Assembly (NCBI RefSeq): GCF_017573545.1
Contig: NZ_JAGEOK010000050.1
Location: 1 to 53,274 of the forward strand
Length of the DNA stretch: 53,274 bases
From: Actinomadura nitritigenes
GTDB lineage: Bacteria > Actinomycetota > Actinomycetes > Streptosporangiales > Streptosporangiaceae
Direction: 5' to 3'
The notes below the pieces were generated by a model. It made no database searches. It was not told where the DNA came from and saw nothing but the letters and a program-made list of their open reading frames with translations. Shown in pieces: positions 1 through 8,011 of this stretch. The translations under genes were made by a program, and so were the position numbers. Position 1 is the stretch's first letter. Each line of letters begins with the position of its first letter.

Positions 1-120
1 TTGGACGGAGGGTTGTGAGAGATCAACCGTCCTACCAGGGGCTCCTTGACGTTCCGGGGCAGATGCACCGACCGCGACCATCATGTGATCAACAGTCACC
101 ACACCGCTGCTGAAAAAGGC

Positions 121-408
121 TCACTGGATGAATTGCTTGAACCAGTCCGGGTCATGCCCAGTGCGGGCATAGTGCATCAGTCGCTGGAAGTGCCCGCCCG
201 TGTTCCATGCCTCGTCGAGAAGCACCACGTGATCGTCGTTAGGCCGATACCTGCCGGCCTCCCAATTCGATACGGTCCCCCTCGTGGCCTTGACGATACG
301 TGCCACCTGAGCGAGCGATAGACCTCGCTGGGTTCGGTAAAACCACAGGTCAAAGGCCAGCCAGCCCCAGAGTGACGAGTTCGGGTCGATCGTCTCACGC
401 ACTGACAT
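121..408 (-). CDS. XRE-family helix-turn-helix protein, short/truncated
   Basis: The 95-residue protein carries an XRE-type helix-turn-helix at about residues 25-60 (LSLAQVARIVKATRGTVSNWEAG). The start at 408 has a strong GAGGAGG ribosome site 4 bases upstream. Full-length actinobacterial relatives run to about 270-290 residues and continue into a DUF5753 ligand-sensing region right after a stretch like the HDPDWFK seen here. This protein stops there, and the minus-strand frame beyond the stop shows no recognisable continuation. It is either a truncated remnant or a mini-regulator. Such genes often sit next to RsbW-like ATPases, and one follows divergently at 508. The family call is firm; the functional state is unknown. 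Confidence 0.7.
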   Translation of the reverse strand: MSVRETIDPNSSLWGWLAFDLWFYRTQRGLSLAQVARIVKATRGTVSNWEAGRYRPNDDHVVLLDEAWNTGGHFQRLMHYARTGHDPDWFKQFIQ

Positions 409-507
409 CGGACCTCCTCGCGTATCGCATGCTTTGCAATCCAGTGCAGGCTAACTCTCGAGCGCCAATCCTGTGAAGCGGATCACACAACAAACAGGAT
501 GGCGGCC

Positions 508-927
508 ATGACCGAACGAGTTCCAACACTCCAAATGCACAAATCAGGCGAAATTCGGATGACCCTGCTCGCCGTGGAGTCTTCGGTCGCGCTCGCTCGC
601 AACCTCGTCCGCTACGCCCTCTCCAATTGGGGCTACAGCCGATCCCTGGTGGATGACTCGGTCCTCGTTATGAGCGAAATCACGACAAATGCCGCCGTCG
701 TGGCACGCGGTCACCACATCCGGATCCGCATCGCCACGCACAACGGCGCACCCCTGCTTGAGTGCTGGGACCCGGTCCCGGAGCTCCCGCTCCCCCGCGA
801 CGCCGACGCAGACGCCGAGAGCGGACGCGGTCTCGCGATCATCGCCGCCTACGCCAAGGACAACGGCGTCCGCTCATCCGCCACCGGCACAGGCAAGATC
901 ATCTGGGCCCTCATGCCCCCAGCGTGA
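508..927 (+). CDS. RsbW/SpoIIAB-like ATP-binding protein (HATPase_c)
   Basis: This is a small histidine-kinase-like ATPase of the anti-sigma-factor type, of which actinomycetes carry many copies. The N-box is visible as SEITTNAA around residue 55-62, and the glycine-rich lid as ESGRGLAIIAAY around residue 105-116. There is no dimerisation or phosphotransfer domain, so it is not a sensor kinase. I prefer the ATG at 508 because AGG lies 9 bases upstream; an in-frame ATG at 499 is possible. It is divergent from the truncated XRE gene. The partner sigma factor or anti-anti-sigma factor is not in view, so the target is unknown. Confidence 0.8.
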   Translation: MTERVPTLQMHKSGEIRMTLLAVESSVALARNLVRYALSNWGYSRSLVDDSVLVMSEITTNAAVVARGHHIRIRIATHNGAPLLECWDPVPELPLPRDADADAESGRGLAIIAAYAKDNGVRSSATGTGKIIWALMPPA

Positions 928-1213
928 GCGCACGCGTCCCGACTGACCGGAAGAGGACCCTCGCGCGGCACCCCCAGCCCAGATCCCCGCCACAGGCGGC
1001 ACTGCCGGTCGACCACCGACCGCCCTCACGCATGCGAGACCTGACCAGCCAACCCTCGCTTCAAGCGAGCACTTACACGAAGCTTGCCACCACACATTTC
1101 ATCCCCGAAACACACGAACTGGAACTAGTTGGACGATTAGGGCCACACTTGCCGTGGCGGGGCGCTGGTGAGAATATTCGAAGTAGTACCGGCTATTGGA
1201 AGTGAGTGACATC

Positions 1214-1483
1214 ATGTCCAGGCCATGGGAAGCCGATCATGGCGCGGGGTTCCAGCGGAGACTCGGCAAAACGGCCGCTGAGGTGGGCGATAGCCGCACG
1301 ACACAGGACTGTCCCGAGATCTGGGAGTTGGACAACGGTGACATCGCCGTCATCGGCCGTGACGCCACCAGCGCCTACAGCGACCGGCTTCCGCCGGGTG
1401 TGAGCATCGGCTCCGATGAACGCATTGTGATCATCTCAGGACGGCTGCTTTCGGCTGCGAAACCGGATATCCGCGATGCTTGA
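1214..1483 (+). CDS. conserved actinobacterial hypothetical protein, partner of DUF6879 gene
   Basis: An 89-residue soluble protein with no signal peptide or membrane segment. Its middle reads EIWELDNGDIAVIGRD and then LPPGVSIGSDERIVIISG, a small beta-rich pattern I have seen in short proteins placed just upstream of DUF6879 genes in actinomycetes. The ATG at 1214 has GGAAGTG upstream; a TTG at 1196 in the same frame is a weaker choice. The stop overlaps the start of the next gene by 8 bases, so the two are translationally coupled and probably act together. Function is unknown. The 928-1213 stretch upstream holds no supported gene and must contain the promoter. Confidence 0.65.
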   Translation: MSRPWEADHGAGFQRRLGKTAAEVGDSRTTQDCPEIWELDNGDIAVIGRDATSAYSDRLPPGVSIGSDERIVIISGRLLSAAKPDIRDA

Positions 1484-2081
1484 CCAGATCCCGACCATTC
1501 CCGGGGACGCACTCGACCATGCCGCGTACCACCGGGACTTCGCACGCCAGATCGAAGACCTGACCGGCGTGGTCTGGAAGCTCGAGCGCTCCCAGACCTT
1601 CCGTGAGCTGAACGACCCCAGCTGGCAGGCATTCGCCGCAGGGGACTGGCAACGTTCCCTCCGCCTCCTGGAGAAGGATCGGGAGGCCGTCCGCGGCGAA
1701 GCACGCCACAACAAGCGCCAAGGGCTGAGCGTCCGGCGAGTCCGCGTGGTCGAGTACCCGGTGAGTCCGTACCTGCAATGGGAGCTGTACGCCCTCCGGA
1801 TGCTCGCTGAGGAAGGCTTCGAGCTGAGCGTGCTCCAGGCCGATGAACTCTCGTCACTCGAGACCCGGGGCCAACTGCCCGAAGTGGTCGTCATCGGCAA
1901 GCGCGTCCTCTACGAGGTCCAATACCTGCCAGATTGGACGCCTTGCGGGGCCAGGTGCATCAGGGCCCCTCACATCGTCCGCACGGCCGCCTCCGAGATA
2001 GCCGACCTCTACAGCAGGGGCGAACCTCTCCTCGATTTCTTCGAGAGAGAGGTTGCGCCACTCCCCGCCCCAGCGGTCTGA
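1476..2081 (+). CDS. DUF6879 family protein
   Basis: A 201-residue soluble protein. The family-typical run starts with AAYHRDFARQIEDLTGVVWKLERSQTF and continues through SLRLLEKDREAV, VRVVEYPVSPYLQWELY and LYEVQYLPDWTP; the arrangement matches DUF6879, a domain of unknown function common in actinomycetes near regulatory XRE/ATPase genes. The start lies inside the preceding gene (8-base overlap). The DUF6082 gene begins 15 bases after the stop, so all three are probably co-transcribed. No catalytic motif is evident. The family call is from memory of the family pattern; the role is unknown. Confidence 0.75.
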   Translation: MLDQIPTIPGDALDHAAYHRDFARQIEDLTGVVWKLERSQTFRELNDPSWQAFAAGDWQRSLRLLEKDREAVRGEARHNKRQGLSVRRVRVVEYPVSPYLQWELYALRMLAEEGFELSVLQADELSSLETRGQLPEVVVIGKRVLYEVQYLPDWTPCGARCIRAPHIVRTAASEIADLYSRGEPLLDFFEREVAPLPAPAV

Positions 2082-2095
2082 ACTATCGTTCGTGG

Positions 2096-2812
2096 ATGCC
2101 TTCTGTTCGCATGGGCCGGAGCAGGCTGAGCATGCTTCTCCTCAGCCTCGGCACGCTCCTCATCATCGGTCTCATCGGTGCGTCGCCGTGGGCCCTGCGA
2201 GCCTTCAGCGGGCCGACCTCCCGCTGGGAGCGGTGGAGCTTCATCGGGCAGACCTACGGCGCCGCGTCGGCGCTCCTGTCCGTCCTCGCCCTCATCGGCA
2301 TCGTCGCCACCCTCATCTTCCAGGCCCACGACACGAAGATCGCTCGCGAGGAGGCCCGGCGCATCGCGATCGCCGAGCTGCTCAAGATGGCGATGGACGA
2401 CCCGGCCCTCGACGAGGCATGGGGTCCGGTCCCAGAGGGTGACGACCGCAAGGCCCGCCGCCAGCTCATGTACATCAACATGATCGTCTCTGAGTGGCAG
2501 ATGTCGTACGAGACGAAGGCCCTTCCGGAAGTCCGCCTACGAGCCATCTCCCGCGAGATGTTCAGCGGCCGCCCTGGACGCGCCTACTGGGAGGAAGCCC
2601 GCCGAGTCCGCCTGAACACGTCCGCCGACAAGCGAGCTCGCCGCTTCCACGAAATCCTCGACGAGGAATACGACCGAGCCCCCGTTCCCCCGCCCGAGCC
2701 TCGGCCTTCTCGTCGCCGCCCGTGGGCACTCCTCGCCGCCACAGCCGCCGGCGCCCTGGCCCTGACCCCCATCCTCCGCCGCGCCCTAACCCACCGCGCC
2801 CCCCGTAGCTGA
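2096..2812 (+). CDS. DUF6082 family membrane protein
   Basis: This protein has two N-terminal hydrophobic segments (about residues 12-33 and 55-78), a cytosolic middle of about 140 residues, and a C-terminal hydrophobic stretch (about 215-230) behind an arginine- and proline-rich linker. The signature AREEARRIAIAELLKMAMDDPAL followed by MYINMIVSEWQMSYE and EMFSGRPGRAYWEEAR matches DUF6082. The open frame extends further upstream inside DUF6879, but the first sensible starts are the ATGs at 2096 and 2111. It follows DUF6879 by 15 bases. The function is not known; a membrane-bound accessory or sensory role is only a guess. Confidence 0.72.
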   Translation: MPSVRMGRSRLSMLLLSLGTLLIIGLIGASPWALRAFSGPTSRWERWSFIGQTYGAASALLSVLALIGIVATLIFQAHDTKIAREEARRIAIAELLKMAMDDPALDEAWGPVPEGDDRKARRQLMYINMIVSEWQMSYETKALPEVRLRAISREMFSGRPGRAYWEEARRVRLNTSADKRARRFHEILDEEYDRAPVPPPEPRPSRRRPWALLAATAAGALALTPILRRALTHRAPRS

Positions 2813-2913
2813 ACCAGCATCGCCCTCGATGGAACGCCGCAGGGAGATCATGTTCTGGCAGGAGCCCGGTCGCTCCCGGCGATGGCGCGGCCTGAGGCTC
2901 GTCCAGGGAGGTG

Positions 2914-3279
2914 TCAGCTTGTCAGCGTGTTGCGCTTCGCCCGGGGCAGGCGGGCCACCACCAGGTCGTAGGAGTGGTCGATCATCTCCTGGAGCTCGTC
3001 GTCGGGGACCGAGCCGTCCAGGGCCACGGTGTTCCAGTGCCGCTTGTTCAGGTGGTAGCCGGGCGTGATCGCGGCATGGCGGTCGCGCAGTTCGACGGCC
3101 AGGTCGGGATCGCATTTGAGGCTGACGGCTCCCGGGGGCGGGCCCAGAGACACGAGCGCGAACATCCGTCCGGCCACCTTGAACACCGCCACGCCGTCGC
3201 CGAAGGGGTAGTCCTCCACCGCACCCGTCTTGGCGGCGCAGTCATCGATCACCTGGTCGCGCAGTGAAGGGTGCGCCAC
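2914..3279 (-). CDS. MmcQ/YjbR family protein
   Basis: A 121-residue protein of the CyaY-like MmcQ/YjbR fold. Visible family marks are VAVFKVAGRMFALVSL, the VSLKCDPDLA strand, and the C-terminal GYHLNKRHWNTVALDGSVPDDELQEMIDHSYDLV. The GTG start at 3279 is chosen over the upstream ATG because GGAGG sits 5 bases before it and because relatives begin near this point. Some relatives bind DNA, but the cellular role is poorly defined. It lies downstream of the TNT gene on the same strand with a gap of about 150 bases. It does not look like the TNT immunity factor. Confidence 0.82.
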   Translation of the reverse strand: MAHPSLRDQVIDDCAAKTGAVEDYPFGDGVAVFKVAGRMFALVSLGPPPGAVSLKCDPDLAVELRDRHAAITPGYHLNKRHWNTVALDGSVPDDELQEMIDHSYDLVVARLPRAKRNTLTS

Positions 3280-3430
3280 ATGGGCCTCCGTCGTTCTCCG
3301 GACCGGTTTCGCTCCCAGGATCGCACGCGAGAGGCGGTGCAACGGCGGCCCCGGCTCCGCGCGGTTCGCGCGGAGCCGGGGCCGTTGCCGGGTCAGCCGG
3401 ACGACCTGGATCCGCCGTCCGGGACGCAGG

Positions 3431-4258
3431 TCAGTTGATCCGCCGGAGGTAGCCGTGGTCGGCGAGCCACTTCGCGCTGAGCGGGTTGGGCGCCTTCTTG
3501 ACGTACCGGCTCACGAGGACGTACTGGAGCCCCTGGCCCGGCTGCTGGAAGGCCGGCTGGGCCGGGCCCGCGTCGACGGAGAACTTCCGGGTCACGCTGT
3601 ACAGGTGGTAGTTGCACAGGTGCTTCGGGTCCTCGGGGTTCGTGTTGAGGTTGTCCGGTGGCAGCGCGCGGGACCCGAACGAGGCCCCGCCGGGAGACAG
3701 GAACTTGCCGCTCTCCAGGCCGAAGCGGTCGATGTACTGGCCGACGTCGAGCCGCACCTTGAACCGCAGCGGCCGGCTGTTGATGTCCTTGAGCTGGTGG
3801 ACGAACCCGTCGTCCGGCGGATAGCGCCAACCGGGCTTCGGAAGCTTGGTCAGGTCCCAGTACTGGTACAGGAACTGCGACGGGGTGAGCCGGCCATAAC
3901 GGTCGTAGCCGCGCAGCAGGTAGCCGAAATATCCGGTCCGGGGAAGGTAGCGGGGCCCGAGGCGCGGATCCCCGTGGACGTAGGGAGGACCGCAGACCTT
4001 CTTCTGCGCGCTCACCGCGGTCCGGACGGCCGCCTCGACGCCTTCGGCGTTCCGCGGCGGTGCCTGCGGGCGTGCTGCTTGCCCGGAGCAGGCCACCGCC
4101 CGGTCGAGGACGTCGGCGGCGCTTCCCGTCCGGGAGACGGCGCATGGTCCCCCCGGCGGCGCCGTGCCGCTGGGCCCCGCCGCGACGGCGGTCCCCGTCA
4201 GTGTGAGGGTGATCCCGGCGAACACCGCCGAAGCCGCACCGCACCTCAGAACACGCAT
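3431..4258 (-). CDS. secreted TNT-domain protein (putative NAD glycohydrolase)
   Basis: This is a 275-residue exported protein. An N-terminal signal peptide (about residues 1-27, ending AVAA) is followed by a variable region and a C-terminal TNT domain at about 170-275. Domain marks are IDRFGLESGKFLSP (Arg178), SRALPPDNL, YHLYSVTRKFSVDAG and FQQPGQGLQYVL (Gln239/Gln245). These match the tuberculosis necrotizing toxin family (PF14021), which hydrolyses NAD+. The ATG at 4258 has CAGGAGG 5 bases upstream. Three Cys in the first 90 residues and Cys215 could form disulfides outside the cell. No recognisable immunity gene is adjacent. The 288 bases upstream to the sortase gene hold no gene. Domain call strong; activity and target inferred. 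Confidence 0.82.
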   Translation of the reverse strand: MRVLRCGAASAVFAGITLTLTGTAVAAGPSGTAPPGGPCAVSRTGSAADVLDRAVACSGQAARPQAPPRNAEGVEAAVRTAVSAQKKVCGPPYVHGDPRLGPRYLPRTGYFGYLLRGYDRYGRLTPSQFLYQYWDLTKLPKPGWRYPPDDGFVHQLKDINSRPLRFKVRLDVGQYIDRFGLESGKFLSPGGASFGSRALPPDNLNTNPEDPKHLCNYHLYSVTRKFSVDAGPAQPAFQQPGQGLQYVLVSRYVKKAPNPLSAKWLADHGYLRRIN

Positions 4259-4546
4259 TCTGCCTCCTGGCAATTCCCTCTCCCGGAGATACGGGAGCCG
4301 AAGGCGGCCCACCCGTCAACGAGCCTCGAATGGCTCGGCGGCGAAACGCCTGAAAGTATTCATGCGAAAGCTGCAGCAGCGAGATCTGCTGAAAACGGCA
4401 CCCGGTTCACTGTCCGGGCGGCGGTCACGGCGGTGGCCGGGGCGCCGGCGCGTGTTCCGCACCGGCGCCCTCGGCCGTCACCGGCGGTCCCGCACCGATC
4501 GGCCAAGGCCGGGCGGGGCGGCCGCCGCCGGACGGGGCGGCCTCGC

Positions 4547-5236
4547 TCAGGAGGCGCGCTCCGCCGTGCCGCTGTTCCCGGCCCCCGCACCGGGGACCAG
4601 CGAGGCGTAGACGATGATGTTGTCGACGTAGTGGCCCCGCTTGCGGTCGAATCGCCCACCGCACGTGATGAGGCGCAGCTCAGGGCCGCCCTCACGCCCG
4701 TACACCCGGCCGGTGGGGAACTTGTTCTTGTTGACGCGTTCGATGCGGTCGATGCGGAACACCGGGCGCGTCCCGTCCTTGCGGACGACCTGGATCTGCC
4801 GTCCGGGACGCAGGGCGCCCAGCTTGTAGAAGGCGCCGGGACCGGTCTTGGAGTCGACATGGCCGACGATGACGCTGCGGCCGTTCTCGCCCGGTGTCGG
4901 GCCCTCGGTGAACCAGCCGACCTCGTCGACCCGGCTCAGCGGCGGCACCCCCAGCTCCCCGTCCCCCGTCAGTCCGACCGGGATCACCGGCGCGTCGACC
5001 TTGATGGACGGGATCTCGACCCGCTTGGGAGCGGACGGCGACAGCGCCTGCTCCGGGTTCGGGCCCGTCTTCTCCGGCGCGTTCGCCACCACCTCGGACG
5101 ACGGCGGCTGCGGCGGCGCGTCCGGGCCTCCGATCCCCAGTCCGATGACGCACATGACGGCTCCCGCCGCGGCGACCGCGGCGGCCAGCCAATACCACGG
5201 GTGGATCGGCCGGCCGCTGCGTCGTGCTCTGCTCAT
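4547..5236 (-). CDS. class F sortase
   Basis: A 229-residue membrane-anchored cysteine transpeptidase that would join exported proteins to the cell wall. Residues 14-36 form one membrane segment, followed by a proline-rich linker and the sortase beta-barrel. Catalytic residues are His126 (VGHVDS), Cys192 (LITCGG) and probably Arg198 (FDRKRGHYVDN). The TCGGxFD...GHYxDN arrangement fits class F of actinomycetes. The ATG at 5236 lies 4 bases after the stop of the double-SH3 protein, so the two are one operon. Three more proteins with the same tail lie upstream and are its obvious candidate substrates. A short Gly/Ala/Ser-rich C-terminal extension has no assigned role. Confidence 0.9.
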   Translation of the reverse strand: MSRARRSGRPIHPWYWLAAAVAAAGAVMCVIGLGIGGPDAPPQPPSSEVVANAPEKTGPNPEQALSPSAPKRVEIPSIKVDAPVIPVGLTGDGELGVPPLSRVDEVGWFTEGPTPGENGRSVIVGHVDSKTGPGAFYKLGALRPGRQIQVVRKDGTRPVFRIDRIERVNKNKFPTGRVYGREGGPELRLITCGGRFDRKRGHYVDNIIVYASLVPGAGAGNSGTAERAS

Positions 5237-5240
5237 CGGC

Positions 5241-5930
5241 TCAGGACAGACCCTTCACCTGACGGCGCCGCGCCGCGACCGCGACACCGCCGCCGAGCGC
5301 GATGGCCCCGAGGCCGGCGGCGGCCAGCGCCGGGTTCGTCGCCGGCGAGGTGCCGCCCGCACCGGCGGAGGCGCCGCGGCTCGGCGTGATCGGCTTCAGG
5401 TACGCGCCGGAGGACCACTTGCCGATCTGGTTCGCCGGCACGCTCTGCCGGAGCGACCTCCACCCGGACTCGCTGCCCCTGCAGTCGGCGGTGATGTGCT
5501 GGCCGTGCTTCAGCGGAGGCGGCGTCGTGTCCCACCCCGTGCCCGGGCCCGTACGGACGTTCAGGCTGCTCGCCGTGACCTCGTACCGGCAGCTCCTGCC
5601 GCTGGAGCTGATGAGCTTCAGGTACTGGCCGCTCACCCACATGCCCACCTGGTTCGAGCGGAGCTGGTGCCAGTTGGACTGGCTGGTGATGCAGTCGGCG
5701 CCGAGGTGCTTGCCGTGCGCCAGCGGAGGCGGCACCGTGTCCCACCTCGTGCCCGGGCCCGTACGGACGTTCAGGCTGCTCGCGGTGACCTCGTACCGGC
5801 AGATCTTCGGTGCGGCGGCCAGGTGCGGCGTGACCGCCGCCGCCTCGGCCGCACCCCCGGCCAGCAGCATCAGGCCGCCGGCCGTCCCGGCCACCGCGAG
5901 CGCCATTCCAGTACGCGCGCTTGAGCTCAT
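5241..5930 (-). CDS. exported double SH3-like protein with non-LPXTG C-terminal anchor
   Basis: A 229-residue surface protein. A signal peptide covers about residues 1-31 (ends AEAAA). Two bacterial SH3-like repeats follow, at about 42-110 and 112-180. Each starts CRYEVTASSLNVRTGPGT and contains a second Cys (ADC), suggesting one disulfide per repeat, then a (W)xSGxYLKxI end. The tail has a linker (GAGGTSPATNP), about 20 hydrophobic residues (AGLGAIALGGGVAV) and an Arg-rich end, the layout of a sortase sorting signal but with no LPXTG or LAXTG. Start at 5930 follows GGGGGAAGA. It is the only paralogue co-transcribed with the sortase. Ligand unknown; cell-wall anchoring is inferred from layout. 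Confidence 0.85.
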   Translation of the reverse strand: MSSSARTGMALAVAGTAGGLMLLAGGAAEAAAVTPHLAAAPKICRYEVTASSLNVRTGPGTRWDTVPPPLAHGKHLGADCITSQSNWHQLRSNQVGMWVSGQYLKLISSSGRSCRYEVTASSLNVRTGPGTGWDTTPPPLKHGQHITADCRGSESGWRSLRQSVPANQIGKWSSGAYLKPITPSRGASAGAGGTSPATNPALAAAGLGAIALGGGVAVAARRRQVKGLS

Positions 5931-5957
5931 TCTTCCCCCAACTAGTGATCTTGTTGA

Positions 5958-5977
5958 TGCCGGAGGTGTCCGACATC
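5958..5977 (-). promoter_or_regulatory. conserved leader element of SH3 gene at 5241-5930 (copy 1)
   Basis: The plus-strand core AGGTGTCCGACATC is identical in front of all four SH3 paralogues, 28-33 bases before each start codon. Here the flanking half is TGCCGGA against TCCGACA, an imperfect inverted repeat with a GGTG centre. A second shared block, TTTGCG on the coding strand (near 6024-6029), lies about 50 bases further upstream. It could be an operator, a promoter core or a leader structure; I cannot decide which. The rest of 5931-6239 holds no supported gene. Confidence 0.55.
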
Positions 5978-6239
5978 ATCATGATCAAGCTGCCCGCAGC
6001 GAATTAGGCACATGCCGCCGACGTCGCAAACGTTGGGAATAGCGTTCCGCCGGTAGATCGAAAAAATCACCGTTCAACGACAAAGCAGCGCCCTGCACGG
6101 CCCCGCCACGAACACCATTACAGACAATGGCCCCATTCGTCCACAGAACCCAGGCCATTCTCTTGAATTCGCTCTACAGCGGGCAAGCCAGCCGTGATAG
6201 GAACAATGGCGGCAGAACTGCCTCCAAACCAACAAAAGC

Positions 6240-6277
6240 GGCGGCCGGCCGATCCTGGGACGGATCGGCCGGCCGCC
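6240..6277 (-). terminator. rho-independent terminator after SH3 gene at 6299-6793
   Basis: A perfect 16-base stem (GGCGGCCGGCCGATCC and its complement) with a 6-base loop, followed on the minus strand by a TTTT run (6234-6237). It starts 21 bases after the stop of the gene. The stem shares its GGCCGGCCGATCC core with the terminators at 7105 and 7952. Confidence 0.85.
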
Positions 6278-6298
6278 GCGCGACGCGCGCTCGCGCGA

Positions 6299-6793
6299 TC
6301 AGGCGGCGCCCTGCGCCCGCCGGCGCCGCGCCGCCACAGCGACGCCGCCGCCCAGCGCGATCGCACCGAGGCCGGCACCGGCCAGCATCGGGTTCGCCGC
6401 GGCCGAGGTACCCCCCGCACCGGCTTCAGCGCCGCCGAGCGCCCTGATCGGCTTCAGGTACGCCGCCGAGACCCACATGCCCATCTGGTCCTCCTGGACG
6501 CCCTGCCACACCTGGACCCAGCCGCCGTGGGACGACGTGCAGTCGGCGCCGATGTGCGCGGCGCGGTACAGCGGGGGCGGCACCGGGTCGTAGTTGACTC
6601 CCGGGCCCGTGCGGACGGTCAGGGTGCTCGCGGTGACCTCGTACCGGCAGATCTTGGCGGGCGGCGTCTGCTGCGTGGCCTCCGCCCGGTGCGGCGCGGT
6701 GGCCGCGATGGCGGCACCCCCGGCCAGCAGCGTCAGACCGCCCGCCGCCCCCGCCACCGCGACGGCCAGCCCGGTACGCGCACTTGTCCTCAT
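6299..6793 (-). CDS. exported SH3-like protein with non-LPXTG anchor (paralogue B)
   Basis: A 164-residue paralogue of the 5241-5930 protein with a single SH3-like repeat. A signal peptide (residues 1 to about 31, RTGLAVAVAGAAGGLTLLAGG) precedes ICRYEVTASTLTVRTGPG (about 47-64), a second Cys in ADC, then WVQVWQGV and MWVSAAYLKPI. The tail reads GAGGTSAAANP, hydrophobic stretch, RRRR. The ATG at 6793 is preferred over the upstream ATG at 6844 because GGGGGAAGA precedes it exactly as in the paralogues. It has its own leader and terminator, so it is probably monocistronic. The tail DNA is almost identical to paralogues C and D, which suggests recent duplication or gene conversion. Confidence 0.83.
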   Translation of the reverse strand: MRTSARTGLAVAVAGAAGGLTLLAGGAAIAATAPHRAEATQQTPPAKICRYEVTASTLTVRTGPGVNYDPVPPPLYRAAHIGADCTSSHGGWVQVWQGVQEDQMGMWVSAAYLKPIRALGGAEAGAGGTSAAANPMLAGAGLGAIALGGGVAVAARRRRAQGAA

Positions 6794-6825
6794 TCTTCCC
6801 CCAAAACTGATGGTGATCTCCACGA

Positions 6826-6845
6826 TGCCGAAGGTGTCCGACATC
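6826..6845 (-). promoter_or_regulatory. conserved leader element of paralogue B (copy 2)
   Basis: The invariant AGGTGTCCGACATC core, here with the left half TGCCGAA, 33 bases upstream of the start at 6793. The shared TTTGCG block is near 6888-6893 (CGCAAA on the plus strand). The gap 6794-7104 has no supported gene. Confidence 0.55.
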
Positions 6846-7104
6846 GTTGATCAAGGTCCCCCGGCACGCCGGACACAAGCCGCGATCAGCGCAAAGGTTC
6901 GGAATGGCATTCCCGTCGTCACCGTGAAAAGCCCGCCGATCGACGACGGGCGACGCTCTTCGCACATCGCGCCGCAAAGCTCCAATGCGGACAATCGGTC
7001 GATGCATTTCTAATCCGCCAGGAATTTTTCTAATTCACCCCAGAGCGCCAGGCAGTCGCGAGGCCGCCGAGGGCGGCGCGCAGGTCCGGCCCCGGAAACG
7101 ACGG

Positions 7105-7138
7105 AGGCCGGCCGATCCGCGAACGGATCGGCCGGCCT
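7105..7138 (-). terminator. rho-independent terminator after SH3 gene at 7163-7645
   Basis: A 15-base perfect stem (AGGCCGGCCGATCCG and its complement) with a CGAA tetraloop, 24 bases after the stop codon, followed within 7 bases on the minus strand by TTT. It shares its stem core with the neighbouring copies. Confidence 0.8.
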
Positions 7139-7162
7139 TCGCGTGAGGCGCGGCTCGTACGG

Positions 7163-7645
7163 TCAGGCGGCGCCCTGCGCCCGCCGGCGCCGCGCCGCCA
7201 CCGCGACGCCGCCGCCCAGCGCGATCGCACCGAGGCCGGCACCGGCCAGCATCGGGTTCGCCGCGGCCGAGGCGCCGCCCGCACCGGCGGACGCGCCGCC
7301 CCTGGGCTTGATCAGCTTCAGGAAGTGCCGGAAGACCCACCCGTGCCGCTGGCTCACCGGCACGCCCCCGTGCACCTCGACCCAGCCGCCGTGGGTCGGC
7401 CTGCAGTCCGCGTCGATGTGCAGGCCGTACTTCAGCGGCGGCGGGATGATCTTGCCCCGCGGCGTCTGGTGGACGTTCAGGCCGTGCCGCGCGATGACCT
7501 CGTAGCGGCAGATGTTGCCGGCGCCGACGGGCCCGCCGTGCGGCGCGGTGGCCGCCACGGCGGCGGCACCGCCGCTCAGCAGGGTCAGGCCGCCCGCCGC
7601 GCCGGCCACCGCGAGCGCCATGCCGGTTCGCGCGCTTGTCATCAT
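7163..7645 (-). CDS. exported SH3-like protein with non-LPXTG anchor (paralogue C)
   Basis: A 160-residue, most divergent member of the set. The signal peptide is followed by NICRYEVIARHGLNVHQTPRG, where the usual VRTGPG turn has become VHQTPRG. The second Cys is kept (DADC), then GGWVEVHGGV and WVFRHFLKLI. The tail GAGGASAAANP, hydrophobic stretch and RRRR end match paralogue B. The first ATG of an ATGATG pair (7645) aligns with the paralogues and follows GGAGAAGA. Diverged body with a conserved tail and leader indicates that the binding surface varies while export, control and anchoring are kept. Confidence 0.8.
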   Translation of the reverse strand: MMTSARTGMALAVAGAAGGLTLLSGGAAAVAATAPHGGPVGAGNICRYEVIARHGLNVHQTPRGKIIPPPLKYGLHIDADCRPTHGGWVEVHGGVPVSQRHGWVFRHFLKLIKPRGGASAGAGGASAAANPMLAGAGLGAIALGGGVAVAARRRRAQGAA

Positions 7646-7675
7646 TCTTCTCCCCGAACTAGTGATCTTGTTCTT

Positions 7676-7695
7676 TGTCGGAGGTGTCCGACATC
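7676..7695 (-). promoter_or_regulatory. conserved leader element of paralogue C (copy 3, perfect inverted repeat)
   Basis: Here the element is a perfect 7-base inverted repeat, TGTCGGA-GGTG-TCCGACA, 31 bases upstream of the start. The perfection in this copy favours either a dimeric repressor site or an RNA hairpin. The remainder of 7646-7951 contains no supported gene; the TTTGCG block recurs near 7740-7745. Confidence 0.55.
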
Positions 7696-7951
7696 GTTGA
7701 TCAAGGTGCCCCGGCGCGCCGGACACAAGCCGCGATCAGCGCAAACATTCGGAATAGCATTCCCGTCATCATGGTGAATGGTCCGCCGCTCAACGACAGG
7801 GACGGCACTCCCGCACCATCCTTAAGCCTTAATACGGACAATCAGTCGATGGATGTACATTCCAACAGGAATTTCTATTTCGCCCCAGAGTGCCGAGCCG
7901 GTCGCAAGGGCGCGGCCGAGGGCGGCGCGCAGGCCCGGACACGGAAAAGCC

Positions 7952-7990
7952 GGCGGCCGGCCGATCCCGTGGATGGATCGGCCGGCCGCC
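7952..7990 (-). terminator. rho-independent terminator after SH3 gene at 8012-8491
   Basis: A perfect 16-base stem (GGCGGCCGGCCGATCC and its complement), 7-base loop, followed on the minus strand by CGGC and TTTT (7945-7948). It begins 21 bases after the stop codon. Confidence 0.85.
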
Positions 7991-8011
7991 GCGCGACGCG
8001 CGCTCGTGCGA

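Noticed and set aside
2914..3279. YjbR-family gene considered as immunity protein for the TNT toxin
   Set aside because: Its family is widespread without TNT genes, the sequence matches MmcQ/YjbR throughout, and there is a gap of about 150 bases rather than coupling.
3230..5389. A 719-residue plus-strand open frame across the TNT, sortase and SH3 genes
   Set aside because: It runs antisense to three genes with clear domains and ribosome sites; no domain is recognisable in the plus-strand product.
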